This document shows, piece after piece, positions 50,049 through 62,733 of a DNA stretch of 64,000 nt. Location of the stretch: assembly GCF_000208745.1 (NCBI RefSeq), contig NC_030853.1, positions 7,902,896 to 7,966,895 of the forward strand, written 5' to 3'. The DNA is from Theobroma cacao (taxonomy: Eukaryota; Streptophyta; Magnoliopsida; Malvales; Malvaceae). The translations under genes were made by a program, and so were the position numbers. The notes beneath the pieces were generated by a model. It searched no databases, was not told the origin of the DNA, and saw only the letters and a program-made list of their open reading frames with translations. The first letter of the stretch is position 1; every line of letters starts with the position of its first letter.

Positions 50049-53005
50049 TGTAAAGCCCGACCTTATAAAATACTATTCATGACATACATGTGATGATAGC
50101 ATGATTGCATGCTAGGAGAGTCCCGAAAAATTTACAAAAGTCGGTATTGTACCTAGAGGTACAACAAAGTTTATTTAATCCTCGAACTAGATCAAATAGG
50201 AATTTTAAGGTGAGATTAAGAGTTTCACAGTTCATGGATGACTTAAAATGGTAATTTGGAGTTTGAGGATCAATTTGGAGTCAAATCGGAATTTTCACTA
50301 ACTAGGGGCAAAATGGTCATTTGCCACCTGGGGACAAAATGGGAATTTTAGAAAAGATTTTTTTGACCCCATTTGACTTATTAGAGTATAATTTGACTTA
50401 TTGAAGTATGATTTGAGGTTTAGAAGTGAAAAATTTTAATTTCGGTATAATTTGGAGTATAGGGGTAAAATGGTAATTTTGCCACCTCAGGGGCAAAATT
50501 GTAATTTTCCACCACCAGGATATTTTTTCCAGCACATGGTCTTCCTTTGTCTTCATCTTTGACCCTTGACTAAACATGTGGTGGAGATAAAATGTTTAAA
50601 TTTTTAAAATTTTAAAAACGGGCCAATGACATGATGCCATGTGTCATGCCTTTATTAATTTATTATTTTCCTTTTTAAAAGGCACAAAATCAGCCCATCT
50701 TCCACCCCATGGCCGGCCAAACCAGCAAGAAGAGAGAGAAAAAAAAAACAAAACCCTAGAGAGAGAAAATCAAAGAAAAAGTGTGAATTTTCAAGGAAAT
50801 TAAGTGAAAAAGGTGAGATTTTTTCTATTAAGCTTGAGTTTTCTTATTCCCAAGCATTTCTCTTTATTTTCCATGATTAAATTACATGTTTTCATGATGA
50901 ATTCAATTCTGAAAAAATGGGTTAGGAGAGAGAAAGTTGTTGGATTTATTTGATTTTAATTTATGTTAGTGTTTTTAGTTAGTTTAGCATATTTAGAAAC
51001 AAAACAACAAGAAAAGAATTTATTTTCTCCCCCAACCATTAATGGCTGAATTTACCATGTAGTGAGTGAGGATGAGTTTGATTTTATTCTAGGAGAATTG
51101 GTTAAGGAATGATGAATTATGAGCCTAGAAAAATAATGGGAATTTTCAGAGCAAAAATACGAATTTTTACCCACTAGGGGTATTTTCGTAATTTGCTGTT
51201 GGGACTGATAATTTGCACCACACTGAGGGACATTAAGTTAATTTGGGTGCAATTGAGGTATAGAAACTGAAAAGAATTAAATTGGAGTTTAAACGGACCC
51301 GTTAGGAATTTAATCGGGTGATAAGACGAATTAGGCCAATACCGGGTTTAGATAGTTACCAGTGCATTTTTGCATTCCATATCATGCATTGGTAGTCTAA
51401 ATTAGTTTAATTTTGATTTAGTACCAACTTGGTGAAACTCTCGATTTTGTACTGTGTCAAGGTGGTGAGTCCTCCGATAAAGGCAAGGAAATTGCATCCG
51501 AGGACCAGTAGACAGAGTGCTTCGAAAGTCTGCATTCTAGACATTGTGAGTAAACTTACTGTCATTTTAATTATCTAGGGTGGTTTTTAGATGCTTTCAT
51601 GAATTCTATGGAAAAAGGAATTTAAAAAGGTAAATTTTCATGTTTTATGAATAAATGAGTTTCAATGAAATTAATTTATAAATTGTTTTGGAATTAATAA
51701 TGATTTTGAAAAATAGAGTACACGGAGACTGTTAATTGTGACAATTTGATTGTTTAAATTGACTGGCTTATGATAAATCGAGCATGATTGGCTAGTTGAC
51801 AATTGTATTGAAATGCGAATTGTTTGGTTGCCTTGAAAAACTGCGAATTACAAAATTGCCATATCATGTTATTGAGTTTTATTATATGGTGGATTATATA
51901 TTAATTAATCACTGCAATAGGGGGTTTCTGTGGACCAGCCTTTTAGAGGGGCACGTTAAACCCCATTATATTCTTACATCGAACGGAGAGGCGCGTAAGG
52001 TATCTCCTGGGGTAAAGTTTAGGGTTCACTTCACGCTAAACCACCACGTGAGGGGGAACTCAGCCAACGCCAAGGAACGGCTATGTTTTCAAAACAAAAA
52101 CATGATTTATGTGAAATGTGAATTTTAATAGCCTTGGCGGTCTCGGTAGGATGCCTCGGCCAAGGTGTCCCCGAGAATGGATTTATGGTACAAGCCTAGA
52201 TTTTTATGAGATTCATAAGCTTTTTTACGTATTTTGAACGAGATGTGTTCTAATTGTATAACCCAGTTTATGACGATTTACTTTATTGTCTCCATGTACT
52301 CAACTCTAGATGTTTATGATGATGTCTGTTTACTCATTGGGATTTTATAATCTCACCACCCTCATTTTCACCCATTTCAGGTTCAGTATAGACTGTAGAT
52401 AGCTGATCTCATCGAGGACTACAATGGGATCTGCATTTTTCAAACCGTAAGTTCACAGTCCTCTTTACTTTTGTTTATTCGGGGGCACTCATGTTATTGT
52501 AAATTAAATTAAATATTTTGGCTTACTGTATTTAAGTATGTATAAATTTATTTAGCTTTTACCCTATAAAAAATTATTCACGTATAACTCTATAAATATT
52601 GTTTTATAAGAAAATAGAATATTTTACTTAATATTTTTTTTTATTTTCTTATTATATTCAAATAACCATAATTTCGTTTTAAATGAAGATTTTAGACTTT
52701 TAAACTCATTTTGAATATGAATTGTGTGTTTTGTACTTGAATATTACGTTTTAGCCAGTTTCGAAATTTTTGAGAAAAATGACCAAATTACCCTATGAGA
52801 TGAAAAATTAATATTTTATTTGTTTAAAGCTGGAAACAGCTTAAAATCTTTTAGAACACGATATTTGACAATGATTGCTCACAAGGGAACAGAGAAACTG
52901 ATAGTAAAGCCTTGCGGGGTTTCGGGTTGACATTCCGGGCAATAAGTGTCTACCGGGACACCGCGGCGGTTGTCACGGGCTCGAGGGGAGTACCGGGTTG
53001 TGACA
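50049..53005 (+). repeat. 3' LTR of element B
   Basis: 2957 bp, starting TGTAAAGCCC and ending TTGTGACA. Compared by eye with the 5' LTR, most 60-base lines differ by zero to four bases, so the insertion is recent. It is followed by the TSD copy ATATC. Confidence 0.95.
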
Positions 53006-54165
53006 ATATCTATTTTAACTAAAACACTATATCCCTATGTGAATTGAAATTAAAACAGACTCATTAAGTTCAGGCTCTAATCTGACTACATATGGCCTAT
53101 AGGTATATACCTATCCTATATGCAAATCAATTAATATGATCATATGCTATCCTAATTTTAGTCTGCACTAAACTCCCTTTTCCAAGTTTGTTTAAGTTTC
53201 TAAATAAATTTAATTGGTAATCAGGCAATTAAAAGCATTAAGAACAAATTGAAATAAACAATTCAAATCCCATTAAAGATAAGTACGAAAGAGATTAAAA
53301 ATTCAGACTACATGTGATTTCAATTACAATCCTAGAAAAAGAAAATTAGGCACTCATAATTGCAAAAACAAATAACATTATAATAAATTTAACCATTGAA
53401 AGTAACAAGAAAATTAAAAGCCAAGGAAGAAAATAAAACAATAATTGCCGTCTTGATCTCCAAGTTTCAACCTCAACTTCTAGCTTCTTGAATCTCTCAA
53501 AAGTTGTCCCTTTAAAGTTCTTCAAACAATTCCATTTATACTAATAAACTTAACCTAAACTTCCTTCAGTTGACCTAGGGTTTAATTGGGTTTAAAAATG
53601 TAATAAGAGGCCCAAAAATCAATTATCAATCTTTACAAATTTCCATTCCCGGTACAGTACATCTAACCATTTTATAATATGATTTTCTCTATCTTCAAGG
53701 CAGAACTGGGCAAAGTGATCTTCAGAAAAGTTGTAGCTATATCTCTTAGCTTTCCAATGGTTCAAAAATCGCATCATTTTGAGTTTTGTAGCTTAAGATA
53801 TAGCCAAAATACTGAAGTATATACAAACAGATTTTGGGTCTTTCAACACCTTACTTTCCAAAATTAAGCCTAATCACTTTTAATCCGACAAAAAATAAAA
53901 AAACTAATAAATAATAACCAAATTAAAAGGAATAACATAAAATTAAAATAACTAACTTAAAAGTAACCTAATTATAAAAACAACTAAAAATAAGTAAATT
54001 ATAATTGAAAATTGAGGACTTAGCTAATATTTTATAACAAAATTGGACTAAAATAATTTTATAAAATAGAATTATCATAATTCAATTAGGTATTCAGCTA
54101 AATCAAATATGATTTAATGGAGTATTAAACAAAAGCCTAATTAGCCCAAGACATTTTCTAATCTT
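53006..54165 (-). repeat. Athila/Tat-type LTR fragment, right part
   Basis: It continues the sequence interrupted at 42010. It includes a segment such as CATTTTGAGTTTTGTAGC..AAGATATAGCC (about 53777-53805). AT-rich, no gene. The boundary near 54165 is uncertain. Confidence 0.4.
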
Positions 54166-54345
54166 TGTTGGATATGAAGTAGGTCAATTCACTCTATAAA
54201 ATAATCTTTTAGTCGACTATTGAAAGTACAAAAGAGTCTTATTTTGTTTTCTTATGTGTTGAGATAGCATCACAGCCAAAAAGAGAGCAACACAAGCGAG
54301 CTCAAAGTTGAGAGTTTGCTAGCACAAACTTTGGCTTAGGGCTTC

Positions 54346-57151
54346 TGTCACGACCCAATTTCTCGGGCCATGACCGGCGCATGAGCTTAATGAGTATAGC
54401 TCACTAAGCCCAAGCAAGCCTATCCATTTACCTTTGCTTAACAAATTTATCATATCATGCATACACACACACTTTTTTTCGGGTGTGAACATAGCCAAAA
54501 CACAATGGCATTATAGATAATAATATACATGCACTATACCAGTCATGTATTTAGCAATTTACATTGCATACACATATTCACATTGTTAGATTGTATTCAT
54601 AATACAAAAGGACCCATGACTTCCAGCGGAGACATTTACAATAAAAGGGATTACTATCGAATGCCAGACACATACCCAGGAGATGAACTACGAGGACTCC
54701 TCGATCTAGGGTCCAACAGTCACCTGATCTGAAAACATGAATTTTTATAAAACATGAGTACAATACTCAGTGAGTGAACAAGGAAGGGAACAAGCAACAA
54801 TTAGGGAGAATTTAAAATCATGATGCACTTGTTTCAAAACAATACAATTTAGTTCATTCCTATTTAAAATCCCTCCAAACCCGAGAGTTTCTCGCTACAG
54901 CGAGCATGAATTTCGCTGCAACGAAAACAGAGCAACAAGAGAAACATTTTTTCTCACTCAACAAAAAGCCATCCTGCTAAACTAATAAAATCAACATAAA
55001 ATTCATGAAAATTCTCAAAGTATAATGTGTCAAATTTCACGTACATTACAACCATAAATCATTGTCCATCAATTTGCTATAACACACACATTTACATATG
55101 TATATATATATATATATATACCCATCATCATCATCTCACCAACCCATCATCATCGTCACCAGCTCATCATCATCATCACCAGCTCATGCGCACTCCCTAC
55201 TCGCACATGGCTGGGTCATCACCGGGTTATGCGCACTCCCTACTCGCACATAACCGGGTCATCACCGGGTTATGCGCACTCCCTACTCGCACATAACCGG
55301 GTAATCCTCGGCTTATGCGCACTCCCTACTCGCACATAGTCGAGTCAACATAATTACACAACATTATATTCAAGCATATATGTATATCAACATAATGCAG
55401 CCACATAGAAATCCATAATAACCACATTTCATAACATAAACCTTTTCTCAAAAGCTTGTTCCCAAGGCATTCATTTTCATGAAAAATTGCATAAAATCAT
55501 TCAAACACTTTGTTCAAAACAGTCATATTCCCAAAACAATTTTGATAGGCAGTCCACTCACAGGTGTCGAAAATCCGGATTCCGGGTGAACTCTGACTAA
55601 TAGTCCTCAGGCGTAATTCCTTTGCCTTTTCCGGACGTCTCACCACCTTGACAAATAACAAAGTCGAGGAATTTACTATATTGTCCCTAAATTGATATAA
55701 ATTAATTTAAACTACTAATGCTTGATATGTAAATGCAAAAATATGTCCGATTACCGCTTAATCACGGTATCGATTAAATTCGACCGATCACCCGATTAAT
55801 CGGCGATTGTGTCCAAATCACCTCCAAATTAATTCATTTCTCCTCTAATACCTTAATTTACCACATACATTTAAATAAAGCCAAATTCAGCATTAGAACC
55901 CTCACAATTCCTTATAGAAAAAATTTGGTCATTTGGTGTACTAGCATCGAATTTTTTTCTACATAACCGTTTCACCTTACTTCATCATTTTCCATGCCAT
56001 TTTCCTTGAAATAAAAACAATCCCCCATTGATATTCAGCCCTCATGGTTCGGCCAACAAGGAACCCTAGAGAAATTGAATATTTCTTTTGTGTTTTTGTT
56101 CATAACCATGCTTAACTATCCCTAAACACTAACATAGTCTAAAATCAAATTATTCCAACAACAATTCCTCTTCCATACCCATTTTTCAGAATTGAATTCA
56201 TCATGATAACTCAATATTCAACCATGGAAATCAAGAACAAAAGCATGGGTAAGCTAGGTATCAAGGAGAATTAAAGAAATTTTAACTTACCTAGCTTGTT
56301 TCCTTGATTTCTTCACTTTTTCTTTGAATTTCCACCTAGGTTTTCTTGTTTTTCCTTTTGTTCTTCCTTTTTTCTTGTTGCTGGATGCCTAGGCCGAATA
56401 TGGTGAGGGAATTGGGGATTTAATGGGCTGATTTCTATAGAAAATAATAAAATAATCAAGCATGCCATGTGTCACATGCTTATTGCCCAAATTTTTAACT
56501 TTTTGACTTTTTCTTCTTAATTTTCCACCACAAATATTCTGGTATTTATCCAATCCTACCTCAATTAAAATCCCTTGGTCTTGACAAGTGCTGGGGCAAA
56601 ACTTTTACTGATTTGCCCCCGAGACAAAAAAATTACGATTTTGCCCCTATACTCCGAAATGTACCGGAATCTCATTATTTCTACTTTTCAACTTAAAATA
56701 ACAGTAATATTGATCAATATTAACCAAATGGGGCAAAAATTGTTTAAAAAATTTTCGTTTAGTCCTCTAGTGGCAAAATTACCATTTTGCCCTTGTGCTC
56801 CACAAATATCGAGAATCACAATTTTTCACTGCTAAACATCATTTTATACTCCAATAATCATAATTATATTTCATATAATTATTCTTGGTCAAATGTGATC
56901 AAATCTTGGCTAAAAATCTCCATTTTCTCATCAAATGGTAAAATGACCGTTTTGCCCCTAATTGGTCAATTTTCTAATGGACTCCAAACTGGACCTTGAA
57001 CTCCAAATCACTATTCTAAGCCATTTTGTTGGTTTTAAAATTTTCAAATTCCTCTTAGAATTTCTATTTGAACTAGTTCAAGGCTCAATTTAACTTAGTT
57101 GTACCACTCGATACAATACCGTCTTTTAATCGAGCTTGACAGGGTCTCACA
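54346..57151 (-). mobile_element. Minus-oriented chromovirus-type solo LTR with perfect TSD
   Basis: 2806 bp, from TGTCACGACCCAATTTC to GGGTCTCACA, flanked by GCTTC at 54341-54345 and 57152-57156. The ends match the reversed LTR ends of the chromovirus family. It contains a 43-bp minisatellite and paired near-palindromic CTCGCTACAGCGAG motifs. No internal region; the open frames inside are not genes. Confidence 0.88.
55186..55345 (+). repeat. 43-bp minisatellite in solo LTR
   Basis: Four units starting ATGCGCACTCCCTACTCGC at 55186, 55229, 55272 and 55315, an exact 43-base period. Unit spacers vary around ACCGGGTCATC. A related, looser array is at about 60379-60520 in the other solo LTR. A CATCAT-rich stretch (about 55125-55185) and a TATATA microsatellite (about 55098-55121) precede it. 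Confidence 0.9.
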
Positions 57152-57449
57152 GCTTCACACACTCTTAGTGAAGAGATTTCGGCAAATCATTGTGTGGATC
57201 ACCATTAGAGTTAGGACAATTGTATACTATGGTTTGATAAGTCCTAGTTGGTGTACAAAAGTCAAAAACAAAAGGCCAAAAAAGACTCCCCCAAAGAAAG
57301 CAGACATCAAAGTTTTAGGCATGTCAAAATCTTTCTCTTGTGGTTTTTCTAGATTAGTTTCAATTAAAATGATTTATAGTTTAAGGGATTAAAATTTTAA
57401 TAATATTCCACTGCGTATAATCACCTTAGCATGATTTGAATCCTCTTTA

Positions 57450-57594
57450 TTTGGACTATGTATGAATTTATGTTTGTAAATGCGATGGATGACTAGTCCA
57501 TGCATTTATCGAATTAAGCTTGTTTGGGCCTAATGGGCCATATCTACGTAGGTTCATGCGCCAGTCATGATCTCTCCAAAAATGAGATATGACA
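57450..57594 (+). repeat. Tail of the Gypsy A 3' LTR after the nested block
   Basis: It matches 21100-21240 of the 5' LTR: GTATGAATTTATG, GCGATGGATG, GGCCTAATGG and the end GATATGACA. It rejoins the LTR broken at 32145. Confidence 0.85.
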
Positions 57595-58880
57595 AATAAG
57601 AATAAAAATAATTATAGTAAAAATTAGTAGTTGAAAAACCTTGATCTAAAGCAGTAAGAATTAACATAAAAAATTATAAAGGTGAAATAAACATTGTCAA
57701 AATATTGACGTAAATGCGTGAGATTTGATATAACAAGTCAATTATATTTAATAAACATAATTTTTTGAAAAATTAAATATTTATATTTATATTCTCGAGT
57801 TTAAAATATTTAATGGTTTATAAATTTAAATTTATAAATGAATAATAGTAAGGATAAAAATAATTATAGTTAAAATTAGTAATTGAAAAATCTTGAAGTA
57901 AACCTGTAAGAATTAATGTAAAAAATTATAAAGGTCGAATAAACAAAGTCAAAATATTAATATTAACGTGTGAGATTTAATGTAACAAGTCAATTATGTA
58001 AAAAAAAACTTAATTTTTTCAAACAAATATTTAAATTTACATTCTCTAGTTTAAAGTATTTAACGATTTACAAATTTTAATTTATAAATGAATAATAATA
58101 ATGATAAAAATAATTATAGTAAAATTTAATAACTAAAAAATCTTGATATAAACCTATAAGAATTAATATAAAAAATAAAAAAGGTCGAAAAAGCATTGTC
58201 AAAATATTGATGTAAACGTGTGAAATTTAACGTAACAAGTCAATTATGTCAAATAAATATAATTTTTGGAATTAATAAATGTTTAAATTTATATTCTTGA
58301 GTTTAATGTATTTGATAGTTTACAAATTTTAATTTATAAACAAATAATAATAATGATAAAAATAATTATAGTTAAAATAGTAATTGAAAAACCTTGATGT
58401 AAATATATTTGAATTAATGTAAAAAATTATAAAAGTGAAAAAAGTATTATCAAAATATTGATGTAAACATGTTAGATTTAACATAACATGTCTATGATGC
58501 CAAATAAGCATAATTTTTTGAAAAATAAACATTTAAATCTATATTCTCGAGTTTAAAGTATTTAATGGTTTACAAATTTTAATTTATAAAGGAATAATAG
58601 TAAAGATAAAAATAATTATAGTGACAATTTACAACTGAAAAACTTTGATGTAAAGCAGTAAGAAATTACGTAAGAAATTATAAAAGTGAAACGAGTATTG
58701 TCAAAATATTGATGTGAACGTGTGAGATTTAATGTAACAAGTCAATTATATCAAATAAACATAATTTTTTTGAAAAATTAAACATTTAAATTTTTATTCT
58801 TGAGTTTAAAGTATTTAATGGTTTAAAAATTTTAATTTATAAATGAATAATAGTAAGGATAAAAGTAATTATAGCGAAAA
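57595..58880 (+). repeat. Tandem satellite, about 251-bp monomer
   Basis: The anchor AAAATAATTATAG (or a close variant) recurs at about 57604, 57856, 58106, 58358, 58608 and 58860, giving spacings of 250-252 bases over five full units. Every unit also has a TTGTCAAAATATTGA-like segment and a CGAGTTTAAA..ATTTAA segment. Monomers are diverged. A monomer fragment is at 18680-18791, on the other side of Gypsy A. Confidence 0.9.
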
Positions 58881-59348
58881 TTATAGTCTCAAAACATGAC
58901 TAAGTTATTAGTTTGTTTTGTTAAACCGAATTACCAATTAATAATAGCCCACATAATAGAAAATTCTAACATTCTCGCACTTGGGTAATATTAATTGGTG
59001 TTTGTTTTAAGTTTAAGAAAACACTTCAGAAAACAAGACTCAAGACAAATTTGCTTAATTTAAATATGGCCATAATTTAAAAAATATTTAACTCTTAGAG
59101 ACAACGTTTTACTGATTTTGTCCAACAAAAACATCTAATACTGAATTATGGCAACCATTATGCCCCTTATTGATATAAAACCAATCCATAGTTATGTCTA
59201 AGCAATTCTATCGACAATGGATCTCAATGTGGTTTTGTAGCAAGAAAATAGGACCCAAATGAGTTCCTAATGTGCAATTTTCATTGTCATTCCTCATGTT
59301 GATTTCTTTAAACTTTATGAGAAATTTATATGGCATTTAACAATATGC
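58881..59348. other. Unclassified intergenic sequence
   Basis: No gene. The phrase TTCTCGCACTTGGGTAATATT is reminiscent of plant LTR sequence, but no ends are visible. Confidence 0.4.
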
Positions 59349-62300
59349 CTGTATGTCATATCCCATTTCAAGAGGGATCGTGATTGACGCATGGACCTAC
59401 ATGGGAATGGCTGTCACAGCCCAATTTTCAGGCCATGAACGACGCGAAGGCCCAATGGACTCAACCCACTAAGCCCAAGCAAGCTTATTTATATAATCTT
59501 ATACATTAATCCATATTTCTTTAAAATCTAAAATTCATAATGTTCAAATATAGTTTCTTTGAAAACAATTCATAAAACCCAATTATGCACTCATAATGGC
59601 ATCATCAACCATAACATACATATATAGCTTGACAATGAATCTTAGTATTTCACATCAAGTATTCATATACACATAATTAGACCTTGACCATCAGCGAGGT
59701 GACTCTGGGCACGGTTGCTAACATTTAGTGTCATGTTAAACCTACCAAGCAATGGATAGGGAGGAGCACCTCGTCCTAGGATCCAATCACCTTTAACTCA
59801 GAAAACTTAAAACATAAAGTTTAAAAACATGAGTATAAACCCAATGAGTGAACATAAGAAGGAAACAAGCAACATTAAGGAAGGTTTAGAAATCATGATG
59901 CACTTAAATTAAAAAACAATGCAATTTAGTTTAAGCTCTTGTTAAAACACCTCATTTCAAACTTGATTAATTAATCCCTTGATGTTGAAAATCCATGATC
60001 AACAGTGATGTTAAAGAAGTAGAAAATATGGTAGAAACCAAGCAAGGTAGCATGCTTGATAGGAGGTTTCTCGCTGCAGCGAGAAGTAGAACTGTGGCCA
60101 ACCTCACAAAGTTGAGAGTTTCTGGCTACAGCGAGAATTAGAACAACCAAGGAAGAGTTTATTTTCATAACAAAAAGAGGCCATTTGCTACAATACAATT
60201 CAATTTGAAAATACTTAGCAAAATTTCAAAGTTCAACATGCAAGATTCCACATACATTACAACCACATACTATATTTATAACTTTTCTTACACATGCATA
60301 TATGCATATATAAACATAAATACCACCACTTCACTCAGCCAATGTGCACTCCTTACACACACAAGGCAATATCATCATGTGCACTCCCTACTCGCACATT
60401 TCTATATCATCGTGGGCACTCCTTACTCACACACTTCAAGCACACTTCAATATCATCGTGTGCACTCCCTACTCGCACACTTCAATATCATCACATGCAC
60501 TCCCGCCCACATCATTATCAGCATGTGCTCTCCCTCCCTACACATGCACGGTTATATTTATTACACGATATTACCTATCAAGGCACAACACACATATATA
60601 TGTATATCAACAGAATAAAGAAGTACGTGGACTCATCGCAGTCACATTTTCACAACACAAAAATTTCACCAAGAGCTTGTTCTAGTATGCATTTTAAAGA
60701 AAAAGACAATTAAAACTTTTCAAGTAAATCATTCAAACATATGTGCATTTACTCTAAAGTATTTTAATGCAAGTTCACTCACCTCAATAATGGCAACTCA
60801 CAAGACTAATGTCCACAAAGTCTTAATCCTGACAGTCCCGAAATACCATTAAAACCTTGGTGAGCTTGGAGGCATGAAGATCAACCAAAAAACCTTTTAG
60901 CCTTAAAAATGAAGATTTGAAGCCAAAAATCCAAGTATTGTTGAAAGTGGAGTGGAAATAGAAAATAAAGGAAAGAAATAGAGATTTCTTTTTTCTCTCC
61001 TAGGGTTTAGAAATGTTGAAAATTGGGGTTAGAAGCTGTAGATTTGATGCCCAAGAGGTTTGGAGAAGAAAGGAGTAAGTAAAGAAAAGAAAGGAAAGGA
61101 AAAGAAAACAAGGAAAACAAAATGAAGAAAAATTTAGTTTTTCACTTCACTATGAAAATGGCGTTGGAATGGAGGAAGAAGAAGACAAATCTAGTGGAAG
61201 AGGATAAGGACGGTCATGGCTGAAAAAAAAAGGAGTCAAAGCTTCCTTGGGAAGCTTTGACCAAGTAAATGGCAAAATTACCTTTTTACCCTCCAAGATT
61301 TTTACCTTTTTAATTGTATCCTCCCACAATTTTTTAATTCCAATTTCTTTCCATTTTTCTTCCTTAACACTTGTACCAATAACATATCAAGTTTATACTC
61401 CAACGCGATATCACTGGAATATTTAAATATTCACTTACCTCGCACTAGCTTTATTTAATAAAGACATGCGAGCCCCATTAACATCATTTTTCTATGAAAT
61501 TTTCTCGTTCTTCCTTTCCCCCACTTAGATAGACCATATACTCTTCCTTCGTGGAAAATTTTTACACTGAATAAAATATTAATATTTTAATATTATTTTA
61601 TTCCAAAAATTTCCTCTTGTATCCTTGGTACCCAAAATACCTTATTATGCCTCAATTCACTTCTGAATCACCTTTTATCTCACAAATTTTTTCTCGATAA
61701 AAATATTATTATTTTATTATTATTTCCTCACATGAGGAATATTTTATCTCAAACTATTTTTTTCATCTTTCATCACTTTTAAACATTATAATTAACCTCA
61801 ATTGGCATCCAATAAGCTTTATTAGTCACCATATCAAAGTACGGGGTATTACAATGGCCCATTAGGCCCAAGCAAGCTTAAATCCATAAATGCATGGGTT
61901 AGTCATCCATCATATCCACTAACATAAGTTCATCCATAATCAAAATATGCAATAATTCATCAAGGCCAGCAAATTATGGAACTTTTCAGTGTAAAGAGTG
62001 GTTTCTTTTACATTGCATATAAATATTCACATGTAAATAAAACAACTATGGTTCAGCATGCACCCCATGCCTATTATGCTATGGACATCCACCATAGTTT
62101 TATCAATTTATGCACCCATATCTGAGGCTTAACATAATATGTGGAAATGTAAACAAGTTTATCAATGTTATTTACATAATAATAAGACAGTTCAAAACTA
62201 GAATAGACACATTGCAAAGTGTACGACACTAAAAGACTAAAGAGAAGGCTCTACCACACTTACCACGAATGAGTTGCTCCATTACTCTGCAAGTAGTCTA

Positions 62301-62397
62301 ATCAAGCAAGCTACTAATTTGAAACAAAATAGGAGAAAATAACATGTGAGTCACAAATACTCCGTAAGTGAATATGGGGAAAGGCACAAGTAGGTTA
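59349..62397 (-). mobile_element. Reversed LTR fragment of family A, split by a solo LTR
   Basis: 59349-59411 is the reverse complement of the Gypsy A LTR end (TGTCATATCCC..). 61854-62397 continues that LTR inward in reverse complement, matching about 20640-21190. The split is the solo LTR at 59412-61853. No primer site lies beyond 59349, so this is a solo or 3' LTR remnant. It is cut off at about 62397 by a Copia fragment. Confidence 0.75.
59412..61853 (-). mobile_element. Minus-oriented chromovirus-type solo LTR with perfect TSD
   Basis: 2442 bp, from TGTCACAGCCCAATTTTC to GGGGTATTACA, flanked by ATGGC at 59407-59411 and 61854-61858. Related to the solo LTR at 54346-57151: both share the leading block, palindromic CTCGCTGCAGCGAG-type motifs and CACTCCCTACTCGCAC repeats. 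The overlapping open frames at 60205-60713 come from these repeats and are not genes. Confidence 0.9.
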
Positions 62398-62733
62398 GAT
62401 TGTTTAGTTTCATGCAGCAATCTAACATCATTACCGGCTAGTAAGATATCATCCACATATAACACAAGAAAAATGAACTTACTCCCACTAATCGTAAGGT
62501 ATATACATTGATCAACCTTGTTTTCCTCAAAACCCAAGGAAGTAAGTACCTCATCAAACTTTAAATAACAATGTTTAGAAGCTTGCTTGAGGCTGTAAAT
62601 GGACTTTCGAAGTCTACACACGAAGCTTTCACTTCTTGATTCCTGAAATCCCTCAAGTTGTACCATATAAACGTTCACTTTAAGGTTACCATTCAAGAAT
62701 GTTGTCTTCACATCCATTTGATGAAGTTCTCAG
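62398..62733 (-). pseudogene. Copia reverse transcriptase fragment
   Basis: On the minus strand: HQMDVKTTFLNGNL at about 62680-62725, then KSIYSLKQASKH near 62575-62610 and catalytic YVDDILLAGND near 62425-62460. Truncated on both sides, upstream by a SIRE-type LTR starting at 62734 and downstream by the family A LTR fragment. Only part of the RT domain remains. Confidence 0.88.

Larger units (their letters stand above)
42011..53005 (+). mobile_element. Young, nearly intact Tekay/Del-type chromovirus (element B)
   Basis: 10,995 bp, flanked by a perfect 5-bp duplication ATATC (42006-42010 and 53006-53010). It has two LTRs of about 2.95 kb with very few differences, an intact tRNA-Met primer site, gag, pol with a chromodomain-like C-terminus and a G-rich polypurine tract. 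Two coding lesions are visible: a one-base frameshift between protease and RT near 46718, and loss of the last zinc-knuckle cysteine. The pol frame also carries an 83-bp GT-AG segment. It is inserted in the Athila LTR-like sequence and is among the youngest insertions in the window. Confidence 0.95.
54166..57449 (+). mobile_element. Copia-like LTR fragment interrupted by a solo LTR
   Basis: 54166-54345 and 57152-57449 are continuous once the solo LTR and one GCTTC copy are removed. The sequence from TGTTGGATATGAAG through the AAAAGGCC and TTCCACTGCG phrases resembles a Copia-type LTR ending near CCTTAGCA (57431). No target duplication was found. Its right end coincides with the end of the block inserted into Gypsy A. 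Confidence 0.4.
18791..57594 (+). mobile_element. Degenerate Tekay/Del-type Gypsy (element A), split by nested insertions
   Basis: The element consists of a 5' LTR (18791-21242), a primer-binding site, gag and pol remnants, a purine tract near 29577-29585 and a 3' LTR that starts at 29590, breaks at 32145 and resumes at 57450-57594. Two insertions interrupt it: a solo LTR at 21772-25506 and a 25.3-kb block at 32146-57449. The 5' LTR lacks about the first 330 bases present in the 3' LTR, so a deletion joined it to the satellite. Many stops and frameshifts in pol show it is an old, dead copy. Confidence 0.8.

Noticed and set aside
53006..54165. Search for the right end and target duplication of the Athila-type LTR starting near 41630
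   Set aside because: No CA end followed by TCAAT was found; boundaries left open.
55186..55345. Regular repeats with spacers, CRISPR-like at first sight
   Set aside because: The 43-bp period includes near-identical 'spacers'; this is a minisatellite in a plant LTR.
60205..60713. Three overlapping open frames of 113-139 codons
   Set aside because: They are open in several frames because of CACTCCCTACTCGCAC-type repeats in a solo LTR; no domain.
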